In this document: positions 12,001 to 23,966 of the stretch, in pieces
How the letters are laid out: every line of letters starts with the position of its first letter
How positions within the stretch are numbered: the first letter of the stretch is position 1
NCBI GenBank assembly: GCA_029706075.1
Contig: JAINUG010000005.1
Coordinates: forward strand, 7,739,001 to 7,803,000
Length of the DNA: 64,000 nucleotides
Direction: 5' to 3'
From: Aldrovandia affinis
Taxonomy: Eukaryota > Chordata > Actinopteri > Notacanthiformes > Halosauridae
Program-made: the position numbers and the translations under genes
Notes under the pieces: generated by a model
What the model was told of the DNA's origin: nothing
Databases searched by the model: none
Seen by the model: only the letters and a program-made list of their open reading frames with translations

Positions 12001-12442
12001 TGTTATCTTGCATGTATTTCAGTCCTCCACCACCAAGGGATCAAAGCCTCTATTTCAAGCCATGTGTCAAACAATCATTAAATTAGTTGTGGCAATCATT
12101 TCAGTTTCATTAATTAATCATGCGCATGAGAATAATAATAGTGCAATGTTTATGTCCGTTGACTTATCACATGTATTACACAATGCTGCAATGCTGAAAA
12201 ATTTCAACCAAGAACACATGAATAATTTTCAATAATTGGAGATGTTGATTTAAAATGAGCAACCTGCTCTACAGTGTTAGAAATACTGTAAGGAGAACAA
12301 ATAAAACAAGCTGCTCACACCTGGGTAACGTAAATACAAACAGGGGCATCTGTGAATGTCACACATTTAAGAAAAGTGTTCAGGGCTCTAAATGTTCTTC
12401 TGTCTAAATGTGTTTTCTGTCATGGACTGACGTTTAGCCTAT
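12001..12442. other. Intergenic DNA, nothing recognised
   Basis: AT-rich sequence between the LINE fragment and the MITE. No repeat ends or credible frames. Confidence 0.5.
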
Positions 12443-13042
12443 GGGCCCTATTTTGGTGAATTAGGACGATGTCGGTAACGCAGACGCAAAGCGAAGACGG
12501 TGGCGCTTTAGGGCGTGTCTAACTTAATTCCGGCGCAGTTGTAAAAGAGGTTGAATTAACTTTTAAAAAAGACATGTGGGTGTGGTGGGAGTTTGGTTTC
12601 ATAATGGCCAATCAGTGGTGAAATAGTTTTTAGCTTAATTAATTAAGCTTGCAAGTTACCCATGGATTGGACGATTTGCCTCAACATGGGGGGAAATTCA
12701 CAATATTCACAAAACATTGTCATGTGATTTCAGATAACCTTATGTTCATATGTGCGCATCAATAAAGTCACCAAATTGCACAGAGCACCAGCGTTTGCGC
12801 TAAGAGGTGGTCTAGTTGGACGTTGATGCAAACGCATTATTTGACACCAAACTTGCATAGCACTGACTGTTTTCATACTCACACCCCCAATTGCGCTGCC
12901 CAGTTGCGCAAACGCCTTCATTGCGCACCACGAAATTGCGAAACTCGGCGGAGACGGGAAATATTCCGTTTGCGACGGACGAAACTGGCAATTCGCCTGC
13001 GCTAGGGCATAACGCCGCTTAACCGGCACGAAAATAGGGCCC
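12443..13042. mobile_element. 600-bp MITE with GGGCCCTATTTT ends
   Basis: The left end reads GGGCCCTATTTTGGTG and the right end, on the other strand, GGGCCCTATTTTCGTGC. The interior is rich in CGC/GCG words near both ends and non-coding in the middle. This is a non-autonomous DNA transposon of a type common in fish (PIF/Harbinger- or hAT-related by terminal style). No clear target duplication is visible, so the superfamily is open. Confidence 0.65.
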
Positions 13043-13448
13043 ATTGTGTGAAAAACATAACATAACACTTGATCTAAAGACATCTGGGCATTTTTTTAAC
13101 ATGCCTCTCATAATTTTGAATCAAGTGAGATGTTTCTACATCCAAACTGCAAACTTGTTTATCGTCCAAAATCTTGTCAGTCTTCAGATGTCTGTGAACC
13201 ATGTTTTCTTCCATTTACTTTTTTCAATTGATCAGGGTTATAATATCCTGTGAGCTTTTCTGTTACTTGTTGAATGTTTTAATACACTTTCCAATACTGG
13301 CACTGGCAATACTTCCATACTGGCACCTCCTCAACGTGTTGCCGCCACTGCTGGTTTTCCTTGATTGGGTGTGGATGGTTTGGAACTCCCTCATGGCTGC
13401 GTGTGTTATGCTGCCATAACTTACATCTGTTGGGACAAAATGTTAGTA

Positions 13449-13692
13449 CAGACAACTGCCAAAATAAAGGCAACACTTGAGTAAATGAGGTATCCTTTAA
13501 AAGGGTGCAGTACCATGAGTGTCTGTCGGGGGGTACCAAGGCCAGTACTGGTGGATAGGCCCGACCCTTCCCTTTCCAACAAGCCCCCCTGCCCCCCCAT
13601 CCAGCTGGAATTCTCCTAGCCTGGGCAAGGGCCATTTGAGTGTGTGTATCCCCCTCCGGGTTACCAGTGTTGCCTTTATTTTGGCAGACCTG
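13449..13692. mobile_element. 244-bp Tc1-type MITE with TA target duplication
   Basis: Perfect TA duplications (13447-13448 and 13693-13694) flank inverted ends CAGACAACTGCC and, on the other strand, CAGGTCTGCC, each continuing into AAAATAAAGGCAACAC. The ends resemble those of the larger Tc1 copies at 9562 and 18554, so this looks like an internally deleted derivative mobilised by the same transposase. Confidence 0.85.
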
Positions 13693-13775
13693 TATATCTT
13701 CTATGCTTGTATTTCCCTGCCCTCACACACTGCTTTGTTTCTGATTCTGCTATGTTCTCTTCTCTGCCTTCTCTC

Positions 13776-14714
13776 AGGGACTCCTCTCGGGGAAGAAGTT
13801 GAGGTGGCAAACTCAGGCAAGTTCCTGGGAGTGCACCTGAACAAGAGGCTGGACTGGACGGACAACATGGAGGCCCTCTATAAGGAAGGACAGAGCAGAC
13901 TGTACTTCCTTAGGAGGCTCAGGTCCTTCGATGTGTGCAGCAGGCTGCTGATGATGTTCTACCAGTCTGTGGTAGCCAGCGCACTGTTCTTTGCCGTGGC
14001 CTGCTGGGGTAGCAGTGCCAAGGCTGGGGAGACCGACAAACTCAACAAGTTGGTGAGGAAGGCTAGCTCTGTTGTTGGAGAAAAACTGGACAGCCTGGAG
14101 GCAGTGGTGGAGAGGAGGATGAGAGACAAACTGTTGACCATCCTGAATAACCCCTCCCACCCCCTCTATGATGAGCTGAGACAGATGGAGAGCACCTTCA
14201 GCCACAGGGTCATCCAATTCACGTGCAGAACGGAGCGGTTCAAGTGCTCCTTTGTACCAGCAGCCATCAAACTGTACAACAATGAACATTGAACACTGTA
14301 TTTTAGCTCTCACTCTCTACTGCTGTACCTACCCTACATTCTTTGCACATCTCACTGTTGCCCCGATTGCTACTTGATCTCAGTATTTATTTTCTTAGTA
14401 CTTCAGTACACTGGTATGCGTTGTCTATCTGGTGGACTTGTACTACCTCCAGTATGATCGCTGCTAGGTTTTTTAATTTTTATTCTTGTATTTTAGCATC
14501 TGGTATTTCAATATACTATGATGTTCTGTATGTCTGTATAGCTGCTAGGTTTTTAATCTGTTTTTTTAAATAAGTTATCTTGTATTTATTATTCAGTATA
14601 CTGTGATGTCCTGTATGTCTTGTGTGTTCTTTCACTGCCTCCTGTATCATTGCTGCTGTGACAAACCAAATCCCCGGGATTAATAAAGGCTATCTTATCT
14701 TATCTTATCACCCG
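13776..14714 (+). pseudogene. 3' fragment of a CR1/L2/Rex-group LINE (reverse transcriptase C-terminus)
   Basis: An open stretch to the stop at about 14290 encodes the region after the RT palm, with landmarks SGKFLGVHLNKRLDW, LYFLRRLRSF, VACWGSS and SFVPAAIKLYN. In the family this part follows the catalytic core of the ORF2 reverse transcriptase, which is absent because the copy is 5'-truncated. After a roughly 400-base 3' UTR, the sequence CCGGGATTAATAAAGG ends in three to four TCTTA units (about 14689-14709), the usual microsatellite tail. The 170-codon open frame suggests a fairly young insertion. Confidence 0.8.
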
Positions 14715-15100
14715 CACCGAGCACTAGATCCTGCGAAAAGTGTGAGTTGTGCGCACCTACCAGTGCCAGACCGATTCCAGGCTGGTCCTCCCCCAGTCCC
14801 AGGACCTGGATCCGTTATATGATCCCCCCACCCCCACTACTGACTACCAAACCCGGGTGCACAAAGTCAACCACCCCAGCCTCTCCTTAGGACTGACCCT
14901 AATATGGACCCTTTTTAATACGCCCCGTGCTGGCCAGAAGAGGATAGGCTCCCCCTGCTTTAGTCTGGTTCCTCCCAAGGTTTCTCCCTATACTCTCAAC
15001 AAAGGGAGTTTTTCTGTTGCCTTGGTTTGCTTTTGGGGTGGTCCAAGCCTGGGTTCACTTTTGTTAACAAGCGCTATACAAATATATTTCATTTGGTGAC

Positions 15101-16522
15101 AAATGGATTTTACATTTGTATACCCCAGTAAAAGAAGAAGCCATGGTAGGCCACAAAACAGTTCACTGAGATTGAAATGAACTTTAAAAATGAGCATTTA
15201 AGTCAAATTGATTTTTGTTAGATTTTATTCAAAATAATTATTAGGGGTGTGAATAATTGTGACATATCTTTTTTGGGGAAAATATGACTTGTTAAACAAA
15301 ATCTTATATATTATTATATACTATTATACTGTATATATATTTGTGTGTGTGTGTCTATGTGTGTGTTAGAGGTTAAAGTACATGGGTTTCTGAGATTCTG
15401 CCATTGACAAGGGCAGGGTTTCAACACTTGAATAAAAGTGGGAGTGGTACTGTGTGGCGCAAGAAGGCACTTTGTCATGTTTACCGGCACATGTTTCAGC
15501 TAGCACTGTAGAGGCACTGATGGAATGCGTTTCCCAGTCCAGCAGCATGCCCCAGCCTGATTGGCACTCCTGGAGGATGACCCCTCCCTACCAGAGCTAA
15601 AGGAGCACCTGTACCCCGAGGCTATTGGAACTCCGTCACCTTGAGCTCCCAGCTCCAGGCATGGTGCATACTGTCCGGCATGCAGAAATCCTTTTCCATG
15701 TAACTTTGAAACAAATGGTTTAGTGTTTATTATTTTCAGATTTTCTGGTGTGTTTTGCCTGCTCCACCATTTATTGCATGGTATGGAATTTACTCTCTGT
15801 CCATTATAAATCTGTTGTGTCACAGGGGAATTTGGCCTAGTGCAGAGAGCTATCTTTGGAAAATATGTACATTATCTTTGCTTAACATTCTAGGAGGGAA
15901 TAACACTTGTTATAAAGACTAGGTCAATCATTGATTGGATTGAGTGAGAATCAAATAACTAAAGCTTTCATGTTTTGTTTTCCATAGAATATTTGTTCAA
16001 TAATTGCTTTGGAAAATTAGATGCAGAACATTCATGTGTGAATTTATAAACATTTATAAAAAACACAGGTTTAAAACCCTTTTGTTTGGGTAATTGTTGA
16101 GTTTAAAATGAACACGTGGCTCTTCTGATGAGGCAATACTGCAGAGGGATGTTGGGGCCATGACAACTATCCTTCACAGTGGGGCGTTAACCAACTCAAC
16201 CATTGACCTATACTTTAATCATTGATCTATATAGCATAATTCTGGTTAAAACTTTCTAGAACAAATTAGATTGCAAGAAACCTCACAAGCTGTTACGTCC
16301 CTTTCCAATAGCTCTCAAAATAGAGCCTCTGGGGTCGAGATGTTGTTTGTGTCATCATGAGTTGAGTTCATTCATTTGATAAAGTCAATACTGCCATCTG
16401 TTGACAGTACATGGAATGGGCTATCAACAACACCCCTGCCATTACAGCTCAAGGTCTCTCGCTTAATTTGAAGATATAAAGCAACACATAAAAATAATAA
16501 TAGTGAAATAATAATAATCATA
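15101..16522. other. AT-rich intergenic DNA with a TA/TG tract
   Basis: A TATA/TGTG low-complexity patch occupies about 15300-15366. The rest shows no gene or repeat that I recognise. Confidence 0.5.
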
Positions 16523-16720
16523 ATAATAATTCAATTCAACTTTATTTGTACAGCACATTTTACAGTGGTACCATCAACAAAGACACTTAACAAGTGGATA
16601 AAAGAGGTTAAAGAAAACAAAAACACAAGAAGTCTATACAAAGACAATAAGATATGGTACAATCTATACATTCACATTAAGATATGATATAATAGAATAG
16701 ATGCAATAGATGCAAATCAT
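16523..16720 (-). repeat. LINE 3' end fragment
   Basis: On the plus strand ACTTTATTTGTACAGCAC, after a run of AAT triplets, is the reverse of a LINE 3' terminus; the same word opens the minus-strand LINE at 19363. The remainder is A-rich and too decayed to place. Confidence 0.5.
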
Positions 16721-16734
16721 CCCGAGAACACTAT

Positions 16735-17398
16735 CCCTACCGTGAAACATGGTGGCGGGAGCCTAATGCCATGGGCATGGTTCTCTGCTTCAGGGACTGG
16801 AAAACATGTCAAAATATAGACAAACCTTGGAGTAAAACCTGCTGCAGTCTGCAAGAGACTTGGGATTGGTGAGAAGATTTATATTCCAGCAGGACAATGA
16901 CCAAAACTATACAGCAGAAGCCACATTGAAGTGGTTTAAAAACGAACAAAAAAAATGCCCTGAAGTGGCCCAGTCAATGGCCAGACCTCAATCCCATTAA
17001 AAATCTGTGGAAAGAATAGAAAATTGTTGTTCACCAACGGTCCCCATCCAACATGATGGAACTTGAGCAATTTTGTAAAGAAGAATGGATAAATTGCAGT
17101 GTCCAGATGTGCAAAGCTGGCAGAGACCCAAATAGGCTCACAGCTGTAGTTGCAGCTAAACCAAATATTCAATTAAGTCAAGAGGGGTGAATACCTATGC
17201 AATGAATTATTGTCTGTTTTTTATTTGTAATTAATTGAGGAAAAAGCTATAGAGTTGTTGTTTTTTATTTGACATTATAGAGTATTTTGTGTTGATCAGT
17301 GGCAAGAAATCCCAATTAAATCAATTTTGATTCATGAAGTAAGAAAATAAAATTTGAAAAATGCCAAAGGGGGTGAATACTATTTATACCCACTGTAT
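16735..17398 (+). mobile_element. Decayed Tc1/mariner element, 3' half
   Basis: Plus-strand fragments match the catalytic half of a Tc1-type transposase: a CATGGTGGCGGGAG stretch, then FQQDND- and DLNPIKNLW-like translations. It ends in the terminal repeat AAGGGGGTGAATAC...CCCACTG just before TA at about 17397. Stops and frameshifts abound. A lone opposite end of the same family lies at 43848-43915. Confidence 0.75.
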
Positions 17399-17431
17399 AT
17401 ATTAAGCTCTTAACCTAGATGCAGCATAGTT

Positions 17432-17455
17432 GTATATATATATATATATATATAT
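17432..17455. repeat. (TA)n microsatellite
   Basis: About eleven perfect TA units. Confidence 0.9.
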
Positions 17456-18344
17456 CTGTACTATTGTTGGAAATGACTCTGAACAGGTGTTGTGTTATAA
17501 AGTATTTGTAAAAGTAGGACACTATATAATATTATGAGGATTGGTGGAAATTAGGGGTTTTAAAGACCCCCAACAGCTGATGTGCCCTTTAAGAATGGCC
17601 TACATTTGCAGTTGGTTGCCAGGGACACTGCCAAAAAAAGAAAGCTTCTTATTAGCCCTGTTATGATGGATTTTTTCACTTTTTTTTTTTTGAAAGCCCC
17701 TTACTTCAATGAGACAAATTCACAGAAAACTTGTGGGAATGAATCAGCTGTGCAATTCTTTTCAACATGGCAAACTGGCTTTTTCTTTAATGCAATGACG
17801 TGTTGCTCACCAGGATGGAACAAGGTAACTAAGGGTGCCTGAAGCTGTAAGGTTGATGTGCTGCTCACTAGGATGGAACAAGGTGAGTGCCTGTAGCTGT
17901 ATGGTTGTATTGACTGCAGGCCTGATGCGCTGATATCTTGCATCGCTAAAACTTCCTCTGATGACATGAACAAATGTTTTAATTTCGCCATGTGGCACAT
18001 CTGTTTGAGGCAGCTGGCGCCCGCTCCCTTTCAGAGCACAGGCAGTTTGAATCTCCCTGCTTAGCTAGAGCCTAAGGGAAGCCCTTCCTCTGCTCATATA
18101 CACTTGGCAATGGACTGTTTCTAACACAACAAGCAATACACAGAGCCCTTGAATATGCTGTGGAGCATGCTGCCCTGGAGCCAGATCTGTGGATGTGGTT
18201 GGTGAGGGTGAGAGAGGGCTACAGGCTCAGAGTTCAATGTCTTCTGTCCCTGTGTTTCTGGCCATTTGAGGCACTAGCATGACCCCACATGGCTGCCCTC
18301 CAAATGCATGTTGTGTTTGCTGATCGCGTGTTAATTGACGCGTT
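17456..18344. other. Intergenic DNA with a small local duplication
   Basis: The word AGGATGGAACAAGGT occurs at about 17812 and again about 57 bases later, with similar sequence after each, so 17800-17900 is an imperfect tandem duplication. Nothing else recognised. Confidence 0.5.
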
Positions 18345-18540
18345 AAAAGACAGACTGTGACCAGCAGTGACAGAGGCGAAGTATCGTCTCCTCCGAGACA
18401 GCACACGCTAAGCCTGTCAGCCATAACACCGGTACTCCAGAGCCACTCCTATACGCAGTGGACTCTTGTCGGCTTCCCTCCCCCTCCCTGGGGTGGACAG
18501 CCAATTGCCGCCCCCTAGTGGCACTCCCGATCTTACTGTC
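18345..18540 (-). mobile_element. tRNA-Glu-like SINE, head missing
   Basis: On the minus strand this matches the body of the SINE at 11453, with the shared block GGGGCGGCAATTGGCTG-like sequence and the CTCC-rich section after it, but lacks the tRNA-like head. It ends about 13 bases before the next Tc1 copy. Confidence 0.65.
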
Positions 18541-18553
18541 TATCTACAACATA

Positions 18554-19040
18554 CAGGTACCTGCCAAAATAAAGGGAACACCAACATAAATTGTCTTAAT
18601 AGGGCATTGGGGCACCTAGAGCTGCCAGAACAGCTTCAATTCACCTTGGCATACATTCTACACATGTCTGTAATTGGAGAGATGCAACACCATTCTTCTA
18701 CAAGAAATTCCATTAATTTGGTATTTTGTTGATGGTGGTGGAAAACGCTGTCTCAAGTGCCGCTCCAGAATCTCCCATAAGTGTACAATGGGTTTGAGAT
18801 CTGGTGACTGAGACAGCCTTGGCATATGGTTTACATTGTTTTCATGCTCATCAAACCATTCAATGACCACTCATGCCCTGTGGATGGGACATTGTCATTC
18901 TGGAAAAGACCACTCCCATCAGGATAGAAATGCTTCACCACAGGATGAAGGTGATTACTCAGAATGGCTTTGTATTTACTGGCATTAACTTGCCCTCTAA
19001 GGGCATGAGTGGGCCTAAACCATGCCAGTAAAATGCTTCA
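18554..19040 (-). mobile_element. Decayed Tc1/mariner element
   Basis: It starts after TA with CAGGTACCTGCC, and on the minus strand encodes a Tc1-type C-terminal fragment including HLWEILERHLRQRFPPP, here in one frame for about 70 codons. The catalytic triad cannot be complete because the copy is truncated at about 19040, although faint similarity may run on to 19260. It belongs to the family at 9562 and 55988. Confidence 0.75.
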
Positions 19041-19362
19041 AGTGTTTCCTTTACTTTCACAGTTACCGTATGTCTATCACATGCATTCAAACAGAATGTC
19101 TCCCCACAGACTTTCCAGAGATGCATCTGTGTGTGTCAGACATATGTTCTCCTTCATCCTTTCCATCTTTATGAATCATATAATAAAAGAAACTCCCCCA
19201 TCAATTCTGTGATTCTCAGATCAGCAGGGCTCATCTGGGAACAGAAAGACATGCTGCAATGAGACTTTTATATTTCCATTGGCCTTTCCATTAATCTGTA
19301 GTAATTCTCTGAGACAAGGCTTCTGTGAAGGTCTTCACTTCATTCTCTCAGTGAAATAATTC

Positions 19363-19855
19363 TAATAACTTTATTTGTATAGCACATTTTGTACAAAACA
19401 TGCATCTCAAAGTGCTTCACAGACACAAGAGTAAAATACAGATAAAACAAATAATGGATCTAACAAAATAGATACAAAAGCAACAAGCAAAGAAAAATAA
19501 AGAAAAAAAAGTATATTAAAAAGGAGAATACATCAATGAAAGTAAGTGGATAAAACAAATAAAATCAATAAAAGAAGTTAAGTAAAAGCCAAAGTTAAGT
19601 CCTAAGATTTAAAACTACTACCAGATGAAGAAACTCTTATGTATTGTGGTAATGAATTCCATAATTTAGGTTCATAAAAACAAAAGGCAGATTCTCCTCT
19701 GCGTTTCTGTTTTACACTGGGTGAGGTAAGCAGGGTTGCATTTGCAGAACGAAGAGCTCTCCTTGGCCAATAAACAGACAGACAGTCACTAATGTAATCA
19801 CGTGCTAAACCATTCAGTGCTTTTAAAAACAAATAAGATGACCTTAAAATAAACT
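19363..19855 (-). pseudogene. 3' end of a CR1/L2-type LINE
   Basis: A minus-strand frame (19602-19832) encodes landmarks ALNGLARDYISDCL, RALRSANATLL and KLWNSLPQYIRV, the C-terminal signature of this LINE group. It is followed (19360-19600) by an A-rich 3' UTR ending in the GTGCTATACAAATAAAG-type terminus read on the minus strand. It is 5'-truncated. Confidence 0.75.
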
Positions 19856-19865
19856 ATAAAAGATA

Positions 19866-21985
19866 CAGGTAACTAATGCAGAATAACAACTCAAACTGCG
19901 AGCAGCAGAAAGGAAATGGAGAAAATCCAAATCCCTTGTGGCCCTGACTGACTTCCACACACTCCTAGCTACCTTTTCCTCTAACCTCTCCTCTGCTAAA
20001 TCTGCATTTTTCCTTTCCAAGATTCAATCTTCTGCTTCTAATCCTTAAAAACAATACTCTACGTTCTCCTCTCTCCTCACCCCTCCTCCTCCACCAACCC
20101 CCTCCTCTCTAACTGCGGATGACTTTGCATCCTTCTTTCGCAAGAAGGTCAATGACATTTGCCACTCCTTCCCCCCATCCTCCCTCATCCAACCCTCCCT
20201 CACCCATCTTGCTACCTAAACCTCTCACCCCCCTGTCCTCCTTCTCAAAACATGCAAAATCCCTGACTCAGACATCCTTCACTCCCACCATCCCACCACC
20301 TGCCCTCTCGATCCCATTCCTTCCCCCCTCTTCCAGTCCATTGCTATGGACACCCTCCCCTTTGTCTCCAAAGTTATCAACTCCTCTCTTTCTTCTGGCT
20401 CTGTCCCCTCTCCCCTCAAAAGTGCCCATGTCGTCCCCCTCCTCGAAAAACCCTCTCTGAATCCTGCTGTCATTTCCAACTACCGACATGTCTCTCTCCT
20501 CCCATTCCTCTCCAAAACACTAGAGCAGGTTGTCTATAACTGTCTGCTCATCTTCTACAGAATTACCTGCTTGATCCTAACCAATTCTGGGTTCAAGGCA
20601 AGCCACTCCACAGATCCTGCTCTCATCTCTTGTCGAGATGGGAATCTCTGGATCTGCACTGACATGGTTCAAGTCCTACCTAGCTGACCGGTCCTACCAG
20701 GTGGCCTGGAGAGGATCCCTCTCCTCTCCCCACACCTTCTCTACCGCAGTCCCGCAGGGCTCGGTGCTAGGCCCCATCCTATTTTCCCTGTACACTAAGT
20801 CACTTTGTTCTGTTATCTCTGCTCATGGTTTTTCTTACCACTGTTATGCCGATGACACTCAACTCTTTCTCTCCTTTTCTCCATCTGAGATGCAGGTCCC
20901 GGCACGGATCTCTGCATGCCTGGCTGACATCTCTGCCTGGATGTCCACCCACCATCTGAAGCTGAACCTGGGGAAGACCGAGCTGCTCTTCCTCCCAGTG
21001 AAGGGCTCCCCGATGATTGATGCTTCAATCACAGTGGAAGGCTCCGTCCCAGTCTGCTAGGAGTCTTGGTGTGACCCTGAATGACCAGCTGTGCTTCTCG
21101 GGCTACATCGCAGCGATCACCTGGACCTGCCGATTCTCCCTCCACAACATCCGGAGGATCCGACCGTTCCTCACCCAAGAGGCCACACAACTCCTGGTCC
21201 AGGCCCTGGTGCTCTCGCGTCTGGACTACTGCAATTCCTTGCTGGCAGGCCTACCGGCCTGTGCCATCAAGCCATTGCAACTAGTCCAGAATGCTGCCAC
21301 ACTTCTGGTGTTCAATCAACCGAAGTTCACCCACGTCACCCCTCTACTCTCCTCTTTGCACTGGCTCCCCATCGCAGCACACATCAGATTCAAATCACTG
21401 GTGCTTGCTTTTCAAGCGGCTAGAGGAACTGCTCCCCCTTACCTCAAGACACTCATCACACCCTACACCCCAGCCAGACCCCTCCACTCAGCCTCCTCTG
21501 GCAAACTGACTGTCCCATCCCTCCGGGCGCCCAGCAGCTGCTCCTCACGGTCTCGCCTCTTCTCTGTCCCCTCGGTGGTGGAACGACCTGACGCCATCGG
21601 TCAGGACCACGGAATCACTTGCAATCTTCCACAAGAGACTCAAAACCCACCTTTTCGGACTCCACTGCCACTGAATTCTGTACATCTACCAAATTGTCCT
21701 CACCACTGCCTACTTGCTCAACACTTCTTGTATATGTATCCCTGTCTACTCATTTAATAAAAATAAATAAATAAATAAATGTTAAAAATTCTAACCTTTT
21801 CCTCCCCAGTGTTATAGGTATGGTATGGTATGCAGCTGCCCACAATGATGTCTATCGCTGTACTACTGCACTGATCTCTTGCGCGAACTATGATTGTTCC
21901 TACCATGTATTAATGCACATCTTGTAAGTCGCTCTGGATAACAGCGTCTGCTAAATGCTTAAAATGCTTAAAAATGTAAAATGTA
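19866..21985 (+). pseudogene. CR1/L2-type LINE ORF2 (reverse transcriptase), broken
   Basis: Successive plus-strand frames give a recognisable order: linker (SSLTADDFASFF), RT start (VVPLLEKPSLNP; SNYRHVSLLPFLSKTLEQVV; SGFKASHSTDPALI), then VPQGSVLGPILFSLY, the catalytic YADDTQLFLSF at about 20845, LNLGKTELLF, LDYCNSLLAGLP and a C-terminal SRSRLFSV. Around 20630 sequence is lost together with a frame change, removing the RT block with the first catalytic aspartate. At least three frames are needed in all. The 3' end reads CTTGTAAGTCGCTCTGG...CTGCTAAATG, the tail also found on SINEs here. AAAT repeats sit at 21762-21780. Endonuclease sequence is not seen. Confidence 0.85.
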
Positions 21986-22344
21986 ACAAGAACAGAGGTG
22001 ATGTTAGTTATTTTCTTAGTTTGTGTCAGTATGCATGCCATCAATGGAAAAGCATAGCATGACCCTATTGTGTCCTGTGAGGGGCACGTGGTTGTGATAC
22101 CCCAGGACACACTGTGCATCTCAGAAGGATACAGCACAACTGAACAGTATGATGATACCAACAAAACATGGAAACAGCAAAAACAGCATTTCTAGTGTAA
22201 AAATTACAATATTTTTCAAGGACCAGTTTACAAAGAGCTTATTTGCAAATGAATTACCATTAGTAAAAAGCTCTGTGCAAGGATCACTGTTCTCATCATA
22301 TTTACTACCACTTGGTGATGTTATTTCATAAACATGGTGTGAAT
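21986..22344. other. Intergenic DNA, nothing recognised
   Basis: AT-rich; no repeat ends or credible coding frame. Confidence 0.4.
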
Positions 22345-23470
22345 TTTCATTGCAATGCAGATGGCACACAGCTGTATATCAATGAAACCAGGTGAAATAC
22401 TTCAACTCTCTCAGTTAGCGGTTTACATTTCAGATATAAAGAATTGGATGAAAGCAAATGTCCTGCTTTTAGATTGAGCTAAAACAGAGATGATGTTATT
22501 GGGTTCCAAAAATGTAAAGAACAAGTTGGATCTACAGTTAAATGTAGACGATGGCCTAGTTGCCTTGTCCGCAACTGGCATGAAATCTAGTTGCAGACAA
22601 GGACCAATATTGATCAGGGTCTTACATTTGATGCTCATATTAAAAACACTTTCAGAGTGGCTTATTTTCATCTAAGGAATATCACTAAAACTAGGCACTT
22701 TTTGACCATTAGAGGATTCAGAAAAGTTGATGGATAGACTATTGCAATGGCTTATTATCTGGCTGCTCTTCTCTGAAGGGTCTTCAAATAGCACAGAATA
22801 CAGTGGCACATATTTTGACTATATCTAAGAAATGTGAGCATATTACTCCTGTGTTAGCATCACTACTTTGGCTTCCTGTCAAAATAGTACTGTTATTAAC
22901 TTTTAAAGCAGTGTATGGACTTGCACCTATATATCTGGCAGACATGACTGTTCCTATATCGGGCAGACATGATTGTTCCTTATAAACCGACATGACTGCT
23001 TTGTTCACAAGATGCCAGCCATTTAGTATTCCCTAGAATTTCAAAAAGCACAGCTGGTCGTAGGGCCTTCTCTTATAGAGCTCCTTTGTTATGGAACAGT
23101 TTACCAAAACAAGTCTATATTAAAAACATACCTTTTCAGCCTGGGCAAACATACTACAGGTGTAGAGATGGAGAAGAAGAATCATTCCATACTGTCACCT
23201 CCTCAACGTGTTGCTATCACTGTTAGGGTAGTTATCGGGTGTGGATGGTTTGGAACTCCCTCATGACTGCCTGTGTTCTCTGTTCCCCAACTAGTAGGTT
23301 ATCTGCCATAGGTTACATGTGTTGCGGCTAAATGTTTATATATTTCCTGTGGTTTTGCTCCTTTGCCCTCACACAATGCTACTGTAAATAGTACTGCTTT
23401 TTTTCTCATTCCATGTTCTCTTCAGCGCCTCTGTCTCTGACTTCTAGATCCTGCAAGAAGTGTGATCCCC
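22345..23470 (+). pseudogene. Old LINE ORF2 3' part and 3' UTR
   Basis: Frames between 22700 and 23140 give LQIAQNTVAHIL, HITPVLASLLWLPVK and TFKAVYGLAPIYLA, the region after the RT domain in CR1/L2-type LINEs, with many stops. From 23190 it matches the outer LINE of the nest at 13280-15100, showing what that copy looked like before its insertions. A local repeat of GCAGACATGA..TGTTCC lies at 22940-22980. Confidence 0.7.
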
Positions 23471-23479
23471 CCATCACCT

Positions 23480-23966
23480 AAACTAGCGTCAGTAGCTAGC
23501 TGGATGTGAAATGCTAGTTCGTGAACTCGCGATTTAAATTGTTAAAATAATAGTTTAAATGTTTGGTTTAATCATTTAACCTCACCTGAATAATGTGGAA
23601 ACGTTTTTCACTGCATCACGGCGGTTTCTAGGGAAACAGTCTTCAAAAGCACTCTACGGCAGACGCTAGAAAACGGGCAAATAACGTTTACAAATGAGTG
23701 TACACAGGTGTACAAACACGTGTAAAATCAGATTTTATAGACGTTGAAAAATCAAACCTAAAAAAATCGAACGTACAAATCCTTCGTCATTATGTCCTAA
23801 TTTGCGTCAACGTCTGTTGATAAGAGTTTATATGACAGGGATAGTCCGGTTTCTAGGTGTTCGAACGATGCTTTCTCAGACCCGAAAGAACAGGGGAGAG
23901 CCCATTAACAAGTGACGGGTATGTAAATCGTCTTCCAGCTGCACCAGGTCCATGATCTCGCCAAAG
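23480..23966 (+). promoter_or_regulatory. rapgef4: Candidate promoter and 5' UTR of rapgef4
   Basis: The 480 bases before the rapgef4 ATG are free of recognised repeats and richer in CpG than the sequence before them. No convincing TATA box is placed correctly, so a CpG-type start is likely. The ATG context (CCAAAGATGG) is a good Kozak match with G at +4. Promoter status is inferred from position. Confidence 0.4.

Larger units (their letters stand above)
13280..15100 (+). mobile_element. LINE 3' region carrying two nested insertions
   Basis: The outer element matches the copy at 23190-23470 in three blocks: 13310-13448, 13693-13775 and 14715-14750. The outer blocks end with a LINE-type 3' UTR running to about 15095 (AGCGCTATACAAATA). 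A 244-bp MITE (13449-13692) and an independent LINE fragment (13776-14714) sit inside. The order of events is therefore outer LINE first, then the two insertions. No protein is intact in the outer element. Confidence 0.65.

Noticed and set aside
20119..20460. Pro/Ser-rich 113-codon frame
   Set aside because: A shadow frame of the LINE ORF2, whose true frame in this section carries reverse-transcriptase landmarks.
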